Of a DNA stretch of 25,072 nt, positions 1 through 8,482 are shown in pieces. The notes below the pieces were generated by a model. The model ran no database searches, had not been told where the DNA came from, and was given only the letters and a program-made list of their open reading frames with translations. Origin of the DNA: JBCBJZ01 sp038522635 (lineage in GTDB: Bacteria; Pseudomonadota; Alphaproteobacteria; Rhizobiales; Hyphomicrobiaceae); NCBI GenBank assembly GCA_038522635.1, contig JBCBJZ010000040.1, forward strand, positions 1 to 25,072. The letters are read 5' to 3'. Each line of letters opens with the position of its first letter. Positions within the stretch are counted from its first letter, which is position 1. Position numbers and translations under genes: made by a program.

Positions 1-2328
1 CGCTGGCGTGCGGGGGGCGACGCGCACGCTTGGCTTTTGATCAAGCCCGAACCTGAGCTTGCGACGCACTTTGGCGCGATCCTCGTCCGTGGGCGACAGC
101 GTCAGCACTTCGCGCCATTGCGCGCGCGCTTCATCGCGACGCCCAACCTTCCAATAGGCGTCACCCAGATGGTCGTTCAGCACCGGATCTTCAGGCCGCA
201 ACTCGACCGCGCGTTCCAGATGCCGCACGGCTTCAGGGAAGTTGCCGAGCTTGTAGTGCGCCCAACCCAGGCTGTCGGTGATGAAGCCGTCGTTCGGTTT
301 CAGCCGCACGGCCTTTTCGATGAGCGCCATACCTTTGCGCAGGTTCAACCCCTGATCGATCCACGAATAACCAAGATAGTTGAGCACCGATGCCTGGTTT
401 GGGCTCAGCTTCAACGCTCTTTGCAGATCGCGCTCCGCTTCCGGCCACCGCTTCAAACGCTCGAACGCCGTGCCGCGCGAGAAATACGCCCGCCAATCTC
501 GCGGCGTCGGCGTCCCGATGATCTTGATGGCATCGGTGTAGTGCCCAACCGCGTTCAGATATTTCTTGTCCGAGATCATCATCGAGCCGAGCGTCGAGTG
601 GATCTGCACCCGCATGTTGTCGCGCAGACGCTGATCGCGGTCGGCGCGCGCCCGGCGACGACGCTCAAAGGCGGCCTGCTGGGTGGCCGACGTGGTGCGT
701 TGCGCGGCCAGTTGCTGGTCGACCAACTTAAGCGTGGCCGCACCCGCGATGCCGTCGACCTCAAGCCCGCCACGCTTTTGCAGCCTGCGAACGGCATCCT
801 CCGTGGCGGCACCGAAGTCACCATCAGCTGCCCCGTCGTAAACTTGGAGGGTGGTCAGCATCTGCTGCAGCTTCGCGACCCGATTGCCCTTGGCGCCGAG
901 CTTCAGCATGTCGGTACGCGAGAACAGTGCCTGTGCTGCTGAACTCTCCACCGCCGCCGGTGGGTTCGAGAGCGCCTTCTTTGCCTCCACGTCCTGGCGG
1001 TCGAGGTCGCGCAGCATGGCCTGCAAAATCGCCACCGCCTCATCGGTCCGTTCTAGCCGGTTAAGCAGCAAAGCCCGGCCGATGTCGATGTTGGGCTGGA
1101 AGGGCGAGCCCGACGGGATGCTGGCGTAGGTTGCGATCGCGCGCTTGAACTTGCCGGTGGCGCGCTGCACGCGCGCAAGGCCCATAAGCGTTTGCACCGA
1201 CTGCGGCTCAAGATAAAGCGCAAGCTGCATGAAGAGCGTGCCGCGCGTCAGACCGCTGTCAGCCCGCGCGCGCCCACCAACCCGACCAAGATCGCGGCCG
1301 AGCCCCGACAGCACCGCCGCCAACCCCTCACGATAGGTGGTGACGAGGAACGGTGGGGTTTGCGCACGATCAAGCTTGCTTTGCAGTTCCAGCACCAGCG
1401 GATGCGGTAAGCCACCATAGGCCTTCACATGGTCGCGCAGCACAGCGCGGGCGGCTTTGAAGTTGCCCAATTTCGCCCGGTGTTGCGCTAGCGCCAGGGC
1501 GGGCCGCACCAACCGGCGATCCGCGCGAAAGGCCGTTTCGAGGGCACGTCCTGCACGTGGCACCCGCCCCGCCACATCGGCGATCAGTCCGACTTGGAGA
1601 TCCAGAAAGCTCGGCGACCAGTTGCTGCGCTTACCTTGCGCCAGCAGCGCAAACGCACGATCGACGTTGCCGCGGGCCGCCGCCACCCAGGCGCGCGTGA
1701 GCGTGATGGTGAGCGCGTTGATCTTGTTGGCAGCACGTACCACCAGTTGCTGGCGCGGGCGGATGTATTCACCGCCGGTCACGACGTTGGTCAGTTCATC
1801 GGCCGTGGTCTCGGCGGCCGCCCGCAAATGCTCATCGGCAAGTGCATAATCGCGCGCCTTGAACGCCCGCAGCGCCAGGAACATGCGGGCAAAGCGGGGC
1901 GATTTCGACAACGCCACCAGCTGCTCAGCCAACAACCGGCCTTCGCGCCAATCGCCGCGCAACGCCTGCATCAAGAACGCGCGCTCCACGAGGAAACCGT
2001 CGCCGGGCTCGCGCTTCAAGGCGCGACCGAAATATTGCGATGCCGCATTCGCATCGCGTTGGAGTATGGCGTAGCGGCCCGCGAGGTAGCTGCCCAGCAA
2101 TGAGGGGTCGGTGGCGCTTGTGCGCTCAGCTTCCGCGGTACCGGTTTCGGCCTGCGCGGCAGGCACCACCACAAATGTAGCGGCGGCCATCACCATGGCA
2201 CCCGCCATGAGGGCGGGAAGCCGCCGCACGACGGACGACGAAACGGTCTTCGAAGACCGCAAACCGAAGGTCCACGAAGGCTGCAAGCGTCCGGCAAGCT
2301 GTTCGCTCAAGATATCCACCTTATCCAT
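1..2328 (-). CDS. Secreted TPR protein with internal peptidoglycan-binding domain (3' end outside window)
   Basis: The minus frame is open for 776 codons from ATG 2328 to base 1 with no stop, so the C-terminus is missing. Residues ~35-61 form a signal-like segment (RRLPALMAGAMVM...PAAQA) with a likely cleavage after AQA. TPR-like helices follow from ~65 to 440. Residues ~472-540 read as a PG_binding_1 domain (LGAKGNRVAKLQQML, DGDFGAATEDAVRRLQ, VDGIAGAATLKLV). Clear TPRs resume at ~577-755 (for example ALKLSPNQASVLNYLGYSW). The last visible residues, KVRRKLRFGLD, resemble the end of alphaproteobacterial TPR proteins often encoded near ispE (recalled, not checked). A GTG at 2400 would add 24 residues; I prefer ATG 2328 because a purine-rich GGCGGGAAAG lies directly before it. 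It probably acts in the periplasm as a protein-interaction scaffold that could contact peptidoglycan; that role is inferred. Confidence 0.85.
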   Translation of the reverse strand, partial: MDKVDILSEQLAGRLQPSWTFGLRSSKTVSSSVVRRLPALMAGAMVMAAATFVVVPAAQAETGTAEAERTSATDPSLLGSYLAGRYAILQRDANAASQYFGRALKREPGDGFLVERAFLMQALRGDWREGRLLAEQLVALSKSPRFARMFLALRAFKARDYALADEHLRAAAETTADELTNVVTGGEYIRPRQQLVVRAANKINALTITLTRAWVAAARGNVDRAFALLAQGKRSNWSPSFLDLQVGLIADVAGRVPRAGRALETAFRADRRLVRPALALAQHRAKLGNFKAARAVLRDHVKAYGGLPHPLVLELQSKLDRAQTPPFLVTTYREGLAAVLSGLGRDLGRVGGRARADSGLTRGTLFMQLALYLEPQSVQTLMGLARVQRATGKFKRAIATYASIPSGSPFQPNIDIGRALLLNRLERTDEAVAILQAMLRDLDRQDVEAKKALSNPPAAVESSAAQALFSRTDMLKLGAKGNRVAKLQQMLTTLQVYDGAADGDFGAATEDAVRRLQKRGGLEVDGIAGAATLKLVDQQLAAQRTTSATQQAAFERRRRARADRDQRLRDNMRVQIHSTLGSMMISDKKYLNAVGHYTDAIKIIGTPTPRDWRAYFSRGTAFERLKRWPEAERDLQRALKLSPNQASVLNYLGYSWIDQGLNLRKGMALIEKAVRLKPNDGFITDSLGWAHYKLGNFPEAVRHLERAVELRPEDPVLNDHLGDAYWKVGRRDEARAQWREVLTLSPTDEDRAKVRRKLRFGLDQKPSVRVAPRTPA

Positions 2329-2734
2329 CTTTCCCGCCTGCGCCGCATCGCGGCCATGCTCCAGGCCCACCTGCTCCGCGTCGATGCGGAGTTTGGTCAC
2401 CAGGCCTGCGTTCTGCGCTCAGCTTCCGCCCCCGATGCCTCCACCGGCGATGGATGAACTCACGGCGCAGTTTTACCCGCGCGAACCCACGCAACACGTT
2501 ACCAGCTTTCGCGCCCTTGGCGACCACCCCAACGCTGCGAGCGTCAATAGGCCGTCACAATCTGGTCAACAGCAAGGTCAGGTGGCGCATATCTTGACGA
2601 TGGCCGGAGGTCAGACGCGTACCGGATCACGGCGCGAGCGGGGCGCCGCCGCCGCCGCTGCGCAGATCGCAAACGCTCCGCGCCCTCTCGCGTGCGCTCT
2701 GGCTGGCCCGCTCGATGAAGCGTCGCGGCCTGCC
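2329..2734. other. Intergenic stretch of 406 bp, no gene recognised
   Basis: This lies between the dehydratase stop and the TPR gene start, both on the minus strand. Short open frames here (for example 2321-2527 minus) have arginine-rich, low-quality translations and no good ribosome binding site. I see no tRNA, no clear terminator and no well-spaced promoter. It presumably carries the TPR gene's promoter and untranslated leader. Confidence 0.5.
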
Positions 2735-3763
2735 CTAAGCTGGCGTCTGACCGTCCAGGATCTTCGCAAACAGGGGTGTGTCGATGTTGCCACCACACAA
2801 GATCACCGCGGCTTTGCCGTCGGGCCCCAGCGCGTGGGTGGCTTCAGCCCGCTCCTTCAACAGCCCAGCAAGCGGTGCAGCGCCAGCGCCTTCCGCCAAG
2901 TTGTGCGTATCCTGGTAATAAATGCGCACCGCTTCGGCGATTTCCGCGTCGCTCACGGTCACGATGCGTGCAGCACCACGCTGGATCATGGCCATCGCGT
3001 CTGGATCTGGGTCGCGGCAGGCAATGCCATCGGCGAACGTCCGCGCGCTGTTGGTGGGGACAACCTGCCCCGCCTCAAAGGACAGCGCCACGGCCGGCGC
3101 CCCTTCGGCCACCACGCCGACAATCTGCGTTTCTAGCCCGAGCAGATCGCGTGCGGTGATCAGGCCGCAAATGCCTGAGCCGAGCCCCACCGGCACGTAA
3201 ACCACATCAAGCGCCTCGACGGCGTTGAACAGTTCAAGTGCATAGGTGGCCACGCCCTTGATCAGCGCTGGATGGAACGAGGGCACGAAATGCAGCCCGC
3301 GCTCGCGCGCGATATCGGCGGCGATGTGCTTGGATTCATCAAAGTCAGCTCCGGCCTCGATCAGCTCTGCGCCGAAACTCCGCATGGCAGCGTTTTTCTC
3401 AACCGAGTTGCCCTGAGGCACCACGATCACACACGCCAAACCCGCCGCCCGCGCCGCATAGGCGATCGACTGCCCGTGGTTGCCGCGCGTCGCTGAGATC
3501 ACGCCGTTCGGCTTGGCATCCCCAATGACACCCTGAGCGGCACCCTCAGCACCGCCCAAAGCGCCCGCCATCAAGGCGTCGAGATAGACGAGCCCACCCC
3601 GGACTTTGAAAGCGCCCGTCCGCGTGTGGTTCTCGTGCTTGACCCAAACGTCGTGGCCGACGCGTTCATTCAACAGCGGCCACGCGTATTGCGGTGTCGG
3701 CGGCACGTGCTGCGCGACAAGCTCATGGGCGGCCCGCAGCGCGGTCAGATCAAACAACGCCAT
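2735..3763 (-). CDS. Threonine/serine dehydratase-like PLP enzyme (fold type II)
   Basis: The 342-aa product fits the tryptophan-synthase-beta superfamily. The PLP lysine is K53 in HTRTGAFKVRGG. The SATRGNHGQS motif binds the substrate carboxylate, GLGSGICG is the phosphate-binding loop, and ILCGGN lies near the C-terminus. Family members deaminate threonine or serine to a 2-oxoacid and ammonia. There is no C-terminal ACT regulatory domain, so this resembles the short catabolic type rather than the isoleucine-regulated biosynthetic IlvA. Related enzymes act on hydroxyaspartate or phenylserine, so substrate is uncertain. AGAGG about 10 nt upstream supports ATG 3763. It lies 58 nt downstream of the small secreted protein gene on the same strand. 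Confidence 0.88.
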   Translation of the reverse strand: MALFDLTALRAAHELVAQHVPPTPQYAWPLLNERVGHDVWVKHENHTRTGAFKVRGGLVYLDALMAGALGGAEGAAQGVIGDAKPNGVISATRGNHGQSIAYAARAAGLACVIVVPQGNSVEKNAAMRSFGAELIEAGADFDESKHIAADIARERGLHFVPSFHPALIKGVATYALELFNAVEALDVVYVPVGLGSGICGLITARDLLGLETQIVGVVAEGAPAVALSFEAGQVVPTNSARTFADGIACRDPDPDAMAMIQRGAARIVTVSDAEIAEAVRIYYQDTHNLAEGAGAAPLAGLLKERAEATHALGPDGKAAVILCGGNIDTPLFAKILDGQTPA

Positions 3764-3821
3764 ACGTTTCTACCTCTGCGCGGTGCAGTCATGCTGCCGA
3801 CCTGCTGCCGGCCTGCGCCCG

Positions 3822-4178
3822 TTACCGGCTAAAGAACCACGAGAAATAGCCAATGCCGTCCTTTTCGTCTTCACGCACGTTTTCCCAGAAATCCAGCGAA
3901 TTGCGGCGCAAGGTGTCCGAGCACGCGCGCTCACAATCGATCCAGGTTCCGCCGGGCAGGCGCACCTGCAGTTGACGGCGCCGCCCCTCACGCACTTCCC
4001 CGCGCAAAGAGCCGCGGCCGTACCAGCTGTGAGCGGTGACGAAGATGCCGCTGCCCGTGGAAGATGCGGGTCCGTGGCTGACGGTCGGACCGGTCGCAAG
4101 CGCGACGCTTGCGGTGGCGGTCATGAGGCCAACGGCGAATGCGCCGGCTGCCAACTGTGTCACGGTGCGGGTGCGCAT
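3822..4178 (-). CDS. Small secreted protein of unknown function, 118 aa
   Basis: The frame can be opened from 4292, but I choose ATG 4178 because GAAGGA sits 9 nt before it and translation there begins with a typical signal peptide (MRTRTVTQLAAGAFAVGLMT, ending near ALA). The mature part is about 90 residues. It contains RLPGGTWIDCERACSDTLRR followed by LDFWENVRED, with two cysteines four residues apart that could form a disulfide. I recognise this CERxC...DFWE pattern from uncharacterised Rhizobiales proteins but know no function. It sits between the aspartate aminotransferase and dehydratase genes on the same strand; no functional link is evident. Confidence 0.72.
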   Translation of the reverse strand: MRTRTVTQLAAGAFAVGLMTATASVALATGPTVSHGPASSTGSGIFVTAHSWYGRGSLRGEVREGRRRQLQVRLPGGTWIDCERACSDTLRRNSLDFWENVREDEKDGIGYFSWFFSR

Positions 4179-4307
4179 GGCGGTCATTCCTTCATCGCGG
4201 GTTGCGGTCGCGGTGTTTAAAGCTCTGGTCGCGTACCGTAATGGCACAGATGCTAAGAGAGCGTTGACTTTGCGCCACGCATCGCACTCCAAAGCACACC
4301 CCTACGC

Positions 4308-5534
4308 CTATTGCAGGTTACCGCAGAACCGCTGAATGCGCGTGCACGCATCTTCAAGCGCCTCCGTCGAGGTGGCGTAGGAAATCCGAAACGCCGGGCT
4401 CATCGCGAACGCCGCGCCATGCACCACCGCGACGCCCTCGTCCTCAAGAAGCTGCGTGGCGAACGTCTCATCATCGGTGATGGTGACACCGCTCGGCGTC
4501 GTCTTCCCGATGGCACCGGCGCAGGAAGGATAAACGTAGAAGGCGCCCTCAGGCGTCGGGCACGTGATCCCGTTCGCCTGGTTGAGCATCGAGACCACCA
4601 GATCGCGCCGCTGCACGAAGACCGCGTTGTTCTCCGCGATGAAATCCTGCGGCCCGTTGAGCGCTTCGACGCCGGCCCACTGGGTAATCGAGGTCGGGTT
4701 GGACGTCGACTGCGACTGCAATTTGCGCATGGCCGCGATTAAAGGCGCAGGCCCGCCGGCAAAACCCAGCCGCCAACCGGTCATGCAGTAAGCCTTCGAC
4801 AGGCCGTTCACCGTCAGCGTGCGCTCTTTCAAGGCCGGCTCGACCTGGGCGGGCGTAAAGAACGTGTGGCCGTCGTAGAGCAGGTGCTCGTACATATCGT
4901 CGGTCATCATCCACACGTGCTCATGCGCCACCAGCACGTCCGTCAACGCCTTCAGATCATCATGACCGTAGGCGGCGCCCGCCGGGTTCGACGGTGCGTT
5001 GAAGACGAGCCACTTGGTTTTTGGCGTGATCGCTGCGGCGAGCGCTTCCGGCTTCAAGCGGTAGCCGTCCTCGATCTTCGTCTCAACGAAGACGGGCTTG
5101 GCCCCGCACATGGCAATGACGTCCGCATAGGACACCCAGCACGGCGTTGGGATCAACACCTCGTCGCCGGGGTCAAGCGTGCACACGAAAGCGTTGTAGA
5201 GCACCTGCTTGCCGCCGGTCCCAACGCTGATCTCGCCCGGCGCATAATCGAGCGCGTTGTCGCGCTTGAACTTGTCGCAAATGGCTTGCTTCAACGCCGG
5301 GATGCCGTCGACATCGGTGTATTTCGTCTGCCCGTCCTGGATCGCGCGGATCGCCGCCTGCTTGATGTTTTCAGGCGTATCGAAATCGGGTTCGCCCGCC
5401 GAGAGCGCGATGATGTCTCGGCCGGCCGCCTTCAGTTCGCGCGCCTTGGTGGCAACGGCGATCGTCGCGCTGGGTTGAATGCGGCCGATGATTTCAGAAT
5501 AGAAACTCGCGGAAGTGGGTGCGGTGGTGGACAT
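4308..5534 (-). CDS. aatA: Aspartate aminotransferase, class I/II fold, subgroup I-gamma-like
   Basis: The 408-aa protein matches class I aminotransferases over its whole length. Key motifs are LSAGEPDFDTP near residue 44, GQTKYTDVDGIPALK at ~69-82, NAPSNPAG at 179-186, the PLP lysine K247 in GLSKAYCMTGWRLGF, and FRISYA near the C-terminus for the substrate alpha-carboxylate arginine. These enzymes move the amino group between aspartate and 2-oxoglutarate in the cytoplasm; relatives in this subgroup can also accept prephenate or aromatic substrates, which cannot be judged here. The start ATG 5534 gives MSTTAPTSASFYSEIIGRI, the usual start region of alphaproteobacterial AatA. It is transcribed divergently from the MFS transporter. 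Confidence 0.93.
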   Translation of the reverse strand: MSTTAPTSASFYSEIIGRIQPSATIAVATKARELKAAGRDIIALSAGEPDFDTPENIKQAAIRAIQDGQTKYTDVDGIPALKQAICDKFKRDNALDYAPGEISVGTGGKQVLYNAFVCTLDPGDEVLIPTPCWVSYADVIAMCGAKPVFVETKIEDGYRLKPEALAAAITPKTKWLVFNAPSNPAGAAYGHDDLKALTDVLVAHEHVWMMTDDMYEHLLYDGHTFFTPAQVEPALKERTLTVNGLSKAYCMTGWRLGFAGGPAPLIAAMRKLQSQSTSNPTSITQWAGVEALNGPQDFIAENNAVFVQRRDLVVSMLNQANGITCPTPEGAFYVYPSCAGAIGKTTPSGVTITDDETFATQLLEDEGVAVVHGAAFAMSPAFRISYATSTEALEDACTRIQRFCGNLQ

Positions 5535-5771
5535 AGCGCGTGCGGCTCCAGGCTTGCGGGCAAACGCGGCGAACCATAGGGAAGGGGGCCGGCCTGTTCA
5601 ACGGTTTGTGCATCGAGGCTCCGGTACGATCGCTCGCTTTGACCGGCCGGTGATCGCGCTACGCTTTAGCATACGCCTCAGCCCAAGCACCCAATGTGCC
5701 ATCAGGCACGCCCCGCGGGCGCACCGCCTCAAGAGCACAGCCGCACCGCTTCCAGAGCAAAGGTCGCCAAC
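5535..5771. promoter_or_regulatory. Divergent promoter region between aatA and the MFS gene
   Basis: The 237-bp spacer separates two divergent genes, so it should hold both promoters. The only weak sigma70-like candidate I see for the plus strand is TTGACC at 5639-5644 with TACGCT at 5660-5665, a short 15-bp spacing. No convincing operator is visible. A longer MFS frame opens at 5694, but its first 26 codons read as low-quality sequence. Confidence 0.35.
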
Positions 5772-7073
5772 GTGAACGCTCTTCCGTTCCGCCTCGCCCG
5801 CCGCCTGCCGTTCTTCTACGGCTGGGTGGTGGTGGCCGTCGCTTTCATCACGCTGGGCTTTGGCAACAACATCCGCGCCGCCTTCTCGCTGCTCTACCCT
5901 CCGTTGTTGTCAGAGTTCGGTTGGGATCGCGCCATCACCGGATCGATCTTCTCGATCGGCTTTTTCGTTGCCGCCCTGCTCGCCCCGCTGATGGGCTGGT
6001 TGATGGATCGCCACGGACCGCAGGTCGTGATCGCCGGCGCAACCGCCCTGGTCGCCGCCGGTCTCGCTTTGGCGACACAGGCCGATACGCTGTGGCAATT
6101 TCAAGTGACGCTCGGTGTGATGACCATCGGCGGTTGTTCAGCGTTGGCGTTCAACGGCCATTTCATTTTCCTGCCGCACTGGTTCTCGCGGCAACGGGCA
6201 CTTGCAATCGGCATCGTTAGTGCGGGCAGCGGGCTTGTTGGGCTGATCATGTTTCCTTGGCTGCAGGGCATGATTGAGGGCGTCGGCTGGCGTCAGGGCT
6301 GTCTCATCATCGCGGGACTGCTTGTCATTCTGGTGCTGCCGTTAAACGCGCTATTGCAACGGCGTGCGCCTGCTGATCTCGGTCTGCGCCCGGATGGTGA
6401 TGATGACGAGGGGCGCGCCGCAGCGAGGTCAGGGTTGCGCCCGCCCCGCATCGTCGATCCCGCTTGGGCTGCGAAACCTTGGACCCTGGCAGAGGCGTTG
6501 TGCACGCTACGCTTTTGGGCCTGCGCCATCGGTTTTGCGACCGCCATGTTCGCCTGGTACGGCATCCTCGTTCACCAAACGAAGTTGCTTGTGGACTTGG
6601 GCTTTGAGGCGGAACTTGCCGCCATCATCCTTGGCCTGATCCCGATGCTTGGCGTTGTCGGGCAGATCGTGCTCGGCATTCTCGCCGACCGCATCTGGCG
6701 CGAATGGGTTTGGACGATCAGCTGCTTCGGCTTCGTGCTCGGCTGCCTGGCACTTTTGGCCCTCCCCTATGCCACCGATCCGCTGCTGGTCTACGCCTTC
6801 GCGGCCGCCATGGGCGTGCTCGGCTACGCGCTGCCTGTGGTGTACGGCGCGATTCCCGCCGACCTGTTTCAGGGACCGCATTACGGTTCGATCTATGGAT
6901 CGCTAGCTCTGATCGGCTCGAGCGGTGCGGCAGCCGGCCCCTTCGTGTACGGCGCCCTTTTCGATGCGACGCGCACCTACGACGGGGCGCTGTGGCTCAC
7001 GATCGCGGTCGCGTTCGCGTCGATGGCCGCGATGTGGATTGCCGCGCCGCGCAACGTACGCCGCCCGGGCTAA
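5772..7073 (+). CDS. Major facilitator superfamily transporter (monocarboxylate/oxalate-formate antiporter-like)
   Basis: The 433-aa product has about 12 hydrophobic segments in two halves. The split falls at a charged loop near residue 210 (LRPDGDDDEGRAAARSG). The first helix begins RRLPFFYGWVVVAVAFITLG, and the helix 2-3 loop carries the MFS signature GWLMDRHGPQ. The FFYGW...FGWDRAxxG pattern resembles the OFA/MCT-like MFS branch, which moves small carboxylates, but the substrate cannot be read from sequence. I chose GTG 5772 because AAAGG lies about 9 nt upstream and translation then begins MNALPFRLARR, just before the first helix. The next gene starts 146 nt downstream. Confidence 0.85.
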   Translation: MNALPFRLARRLPFFYGWVVVAVAFITLGFGNNIRAAFSLLYPPLLSEFGWDRAITGSIFSIGFFVAALLAPLMGWLMDRHGPQVVIAGATALVAAGLALATQADTLWQFQVTLGVMTIGGCSALAFNGHFIFLPHWFSRQRALAIGIVSAGSGLVGLIMFPWLQGMIEGVGWRQGCLIIAGLLVILVLPLNALLQRRAPADLGLRPDGDDDEGRAAARSGLRPPRIVDPAWAAKPWTLAEALCTLRFWACAIGFATAMFAWYGILVHQTKLLVDLGFEAELAAIILGLIPMLGVVGQIVLGILADRIWREWVWTISCFGFVLGCLALLALPYATDPLLVYAFAAAMGVLGYALPVVYGAIPADLFQGPHYGSIYGSLALIGSSGAAAGPFVYGALFDATRTYDGALWLTIAVAFASMAAMWIAAPRNVRRPG

Positions 7074-7219
7074 AGGCGCGGCCCATCGGCCACGCTCGCC
7101 ATCGCAATAACCTGCCTTCACATTGCCGGCGCGTTTCGAGCATGAGTTTGCCGCACGACCGCGATTGGGTTGCAAAAACTGGGTGTTAACCCTTTGAAAC
7201 CCTTCGCACGAGGCTGCCC

Positions 7220-7723
7220 ATGCGCTCGCCACGCAACGCCCCGCTCGACACACCGACACCGTCGCCGCCGGTCGCGGCGACCGCACACCGCCGCCGCCGC
7301 TACGCTTTGATGCGCGGCATGGTCTGCGCCCTTACCCTGGTCATCGCGACGGGCTTGGTCCCACCGCTCGCCGCGTTCACGCTCGGGCTGACGGCATCGC
7401 CCGCCCAGGCCTCCACCGTGGCCTGGCCGCACCCCTACAAAGCCGCTGCGGTGGATCGCTTCGCAGCGCCCGCCCGCACACCCTTACCGGCACCGCCCGC
7501 CCCACCTTCCGACTCAACCCAACTGCAAACCGCGCAGATTCTGGCGCTCCCGCCGGTGCTGCGGCCGCGACCAGAAGCCACGGTTCCTGTTCACAATCGC
7601 GTCTACGGCCTCTTGCTCCTCGCCGCCCTATTCTGCGCCATGAGCGTTGTTATCGTTCAGTATTCTGGACACCTGCGCCGCGTTTTCGCCTCAACACGGC
7701 CAGGTCAGCGGGGGCGAACCTGA
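7220..7723 (+). CDS. Membrane-anchored protein of unknown function with proline-rich middle, 167 aa
   Basis: ATG 7220 is preceded by ACGAGG at a suitable distance. After a basic N-terminus (HRRRRYALMR) there is a long hydrophobic segment at ~31-60 ending in SPAQA, either a signal peptide or a signal anchor. Residues ~75-120 are proline- and alanine-rich and should be extended. A second membrane helix (YGLLLLAALFCAMSVVIVQY) lies at ~128-148, followed by a short basic tail. I do not recognise the family. The topology suggests a periplasmic proline-rich segment held at one or both ends by membrane helices. Codon use is like its neighbours. A strong hairpin follows the stop. Confidence 0.6.
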   Translation: MRSPRNAPLDTPTPSPPVAATAHRRRRYALMRGMVCALTLVIATGLVPPLAAFTLGLTASPAQASTVAWPHPYKAAAVDRFAAPARTPLPAPPAPPSDSTQLQTAQILALPPVLRPRPEATVPVHNRVYGLLLLAALFCAMSVVIVQYSGHLRRVFASTRPGQRGRT

Positions 7724-7728
7724 CACAA

Positions 7729-7744
7729 AGCCCGGTGCCGGGCT
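7729..7744 (+). terminator. Hairpin just after the 167-aa gene
   Basis: AGCCCG and CGGGCT form a perfect 6-bp GC-rich stem with loop GTGC, five bases after the TGA stop. No T-run follows, so it may be a weak terminator or an RNA-stabilising 3' hairpin. Confidence 0.4.
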
Positions 7745-7806
7745 CGACACAGGTTCCCCCCGCGCCCATATTCTAAGCAACGCGGTCAGCAGCAGCGGAG
7801 ATCGGT

Positions 7807-8316
7807 ATGACAGGTCCGAAGATGTCGACATTGATGCTCAGCCTGCTGGGATCAGCGCTTGTGATTGCCGGCGTGGCCGCGGTCACCTTCGGAACATCGG
7901 ATCAGATCATCGCCAACAGCTTCAACCGGGCGCTTGCGGAAGCCCCCGCGCCGCTTGAAGCAGGAAAGCGCTCGACCAACGTCAAGCCGGCCTCGTTTCG
8001 GCTGGAAAAGAACTCCGAACGATACTGGCTACAAACAAAGCCGGTGCAAGCCGGGTCGTTCGCCCGCTCGTTCCGGATCGGTGATCGCATCACCATTGAC
8101 GGCGGCCAAGGCAAGCAACGTCTCCATGTGATCCGTACCGATCGGTTGTCGCTTCCCGGTGCACGTACGCCCGGCACCAAGCCCGCCGTGTGGGTGATGG
8201 TGACCGCTCACGTCATCGCCGGAGTGCGCCAAGGTCAGCGGGTGCGCTTTATCGTCGAACAGCCCTCCGGCCCGACGCCGACCGCCTCTACGACGCTGTC
8301 AGACGGTACGCTGTAA
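7807..8316 (+). CDS. Membrane-anchored protein of unknown function, 169 aa
   Basis: CGGAGA sits 5 nt before ATG 7807, a good ribosome binding site. One N-terminal hydrophobic segment at ~6-30 (MSTLMLSLLGSALVIAGVAA) would anchor or export the protein. The rest looks like a soluble beta-rich domain: SFRIGDRITIDGG, RLHVIRTDRL, VWVMVTAHVIAGVRQGQRVRFIVE. I do not recognise a named family. Its distance from the previous stop (83 nt) and shared direction suggest it may be expressed with the upstream membrane protein, although a hairpin lies between them. Confidence 0.7.
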   Translation: MTGPKMSTLMLSLLGSALVIAGVAAVTFGTSDQIIANSFNRALAEAPAPLEAGKRSTNVKPASFRLEKNSERYWLQTKPVQAGSFARSFRIGDRITIDGGQGKQRLHVIRTDRLSLPGARTPGTKPAVWVMVTAHVIAGVRQGQRVRFIVEQPSGPTPTASTTLSDGTL

Positions 8317-8410
8317 GCGGCGTTCGCTTCCGCGCTGCGCGATGACCGACGAACTTGATCAACGCGTGAAGTTCCGCGCAGGTGCTCGGCGTAACATCGC
8401 CTCTTTGCCC

Positions 8411-8482
8411 TGATCGAGGTTTCCAGGATCGAGGTTTCCATGATCGAGGTTCCCATGATCGAGGTTCCCATGATCGAGGTTC
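8411..8482 (+). repeat. 15-bp tandem repeat, five units, abutting the osmC-type start codon
   Basis: Units begin at 8411, 8426, 8441, 8456 and 8471. Units 1 and 2 read (T/G)GATCGAGGTTTCCA; units 3 and 4 read TGATCGAGGTTCCCA and are identical; unit 5 is a 12-base partial copy ending at 8482, next to the ATG at 8484. Each unit carries GAGG, a Shine-Dalgarno core. The junctions 2/3, 3/4 and 4/5 each create an ATG five bases after a GAGG. The same 12-mer GAGGTTCCCATG forms the translation start of the molybdopterin oxidoreductase in this window, which supports reading the unit as a working initiation site. Confidence 0.95.

Noticed and set aside
2111..3136. 341-codon plus-strand open frame
   Set aside because: It runs antisense over the TPR gene start, the spacer and the dehydratase. 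Its translation is low-complexity with no recognisable motif, while the minus-strand frames show clear PLP-enzyme and TPR signatures.
8342..8413. 23-codon ORF ending in the first repeat unit
   Set aside because: No ribosome binding site precedes it and the peptide has no recognisable feature.
8411..8482. Tandem repeats read as a CRISPR or iteron array
   Set aside because: Units are contiguous with no spacers and no cas or replication gene is near. Position at a start codon fits a translational element better.
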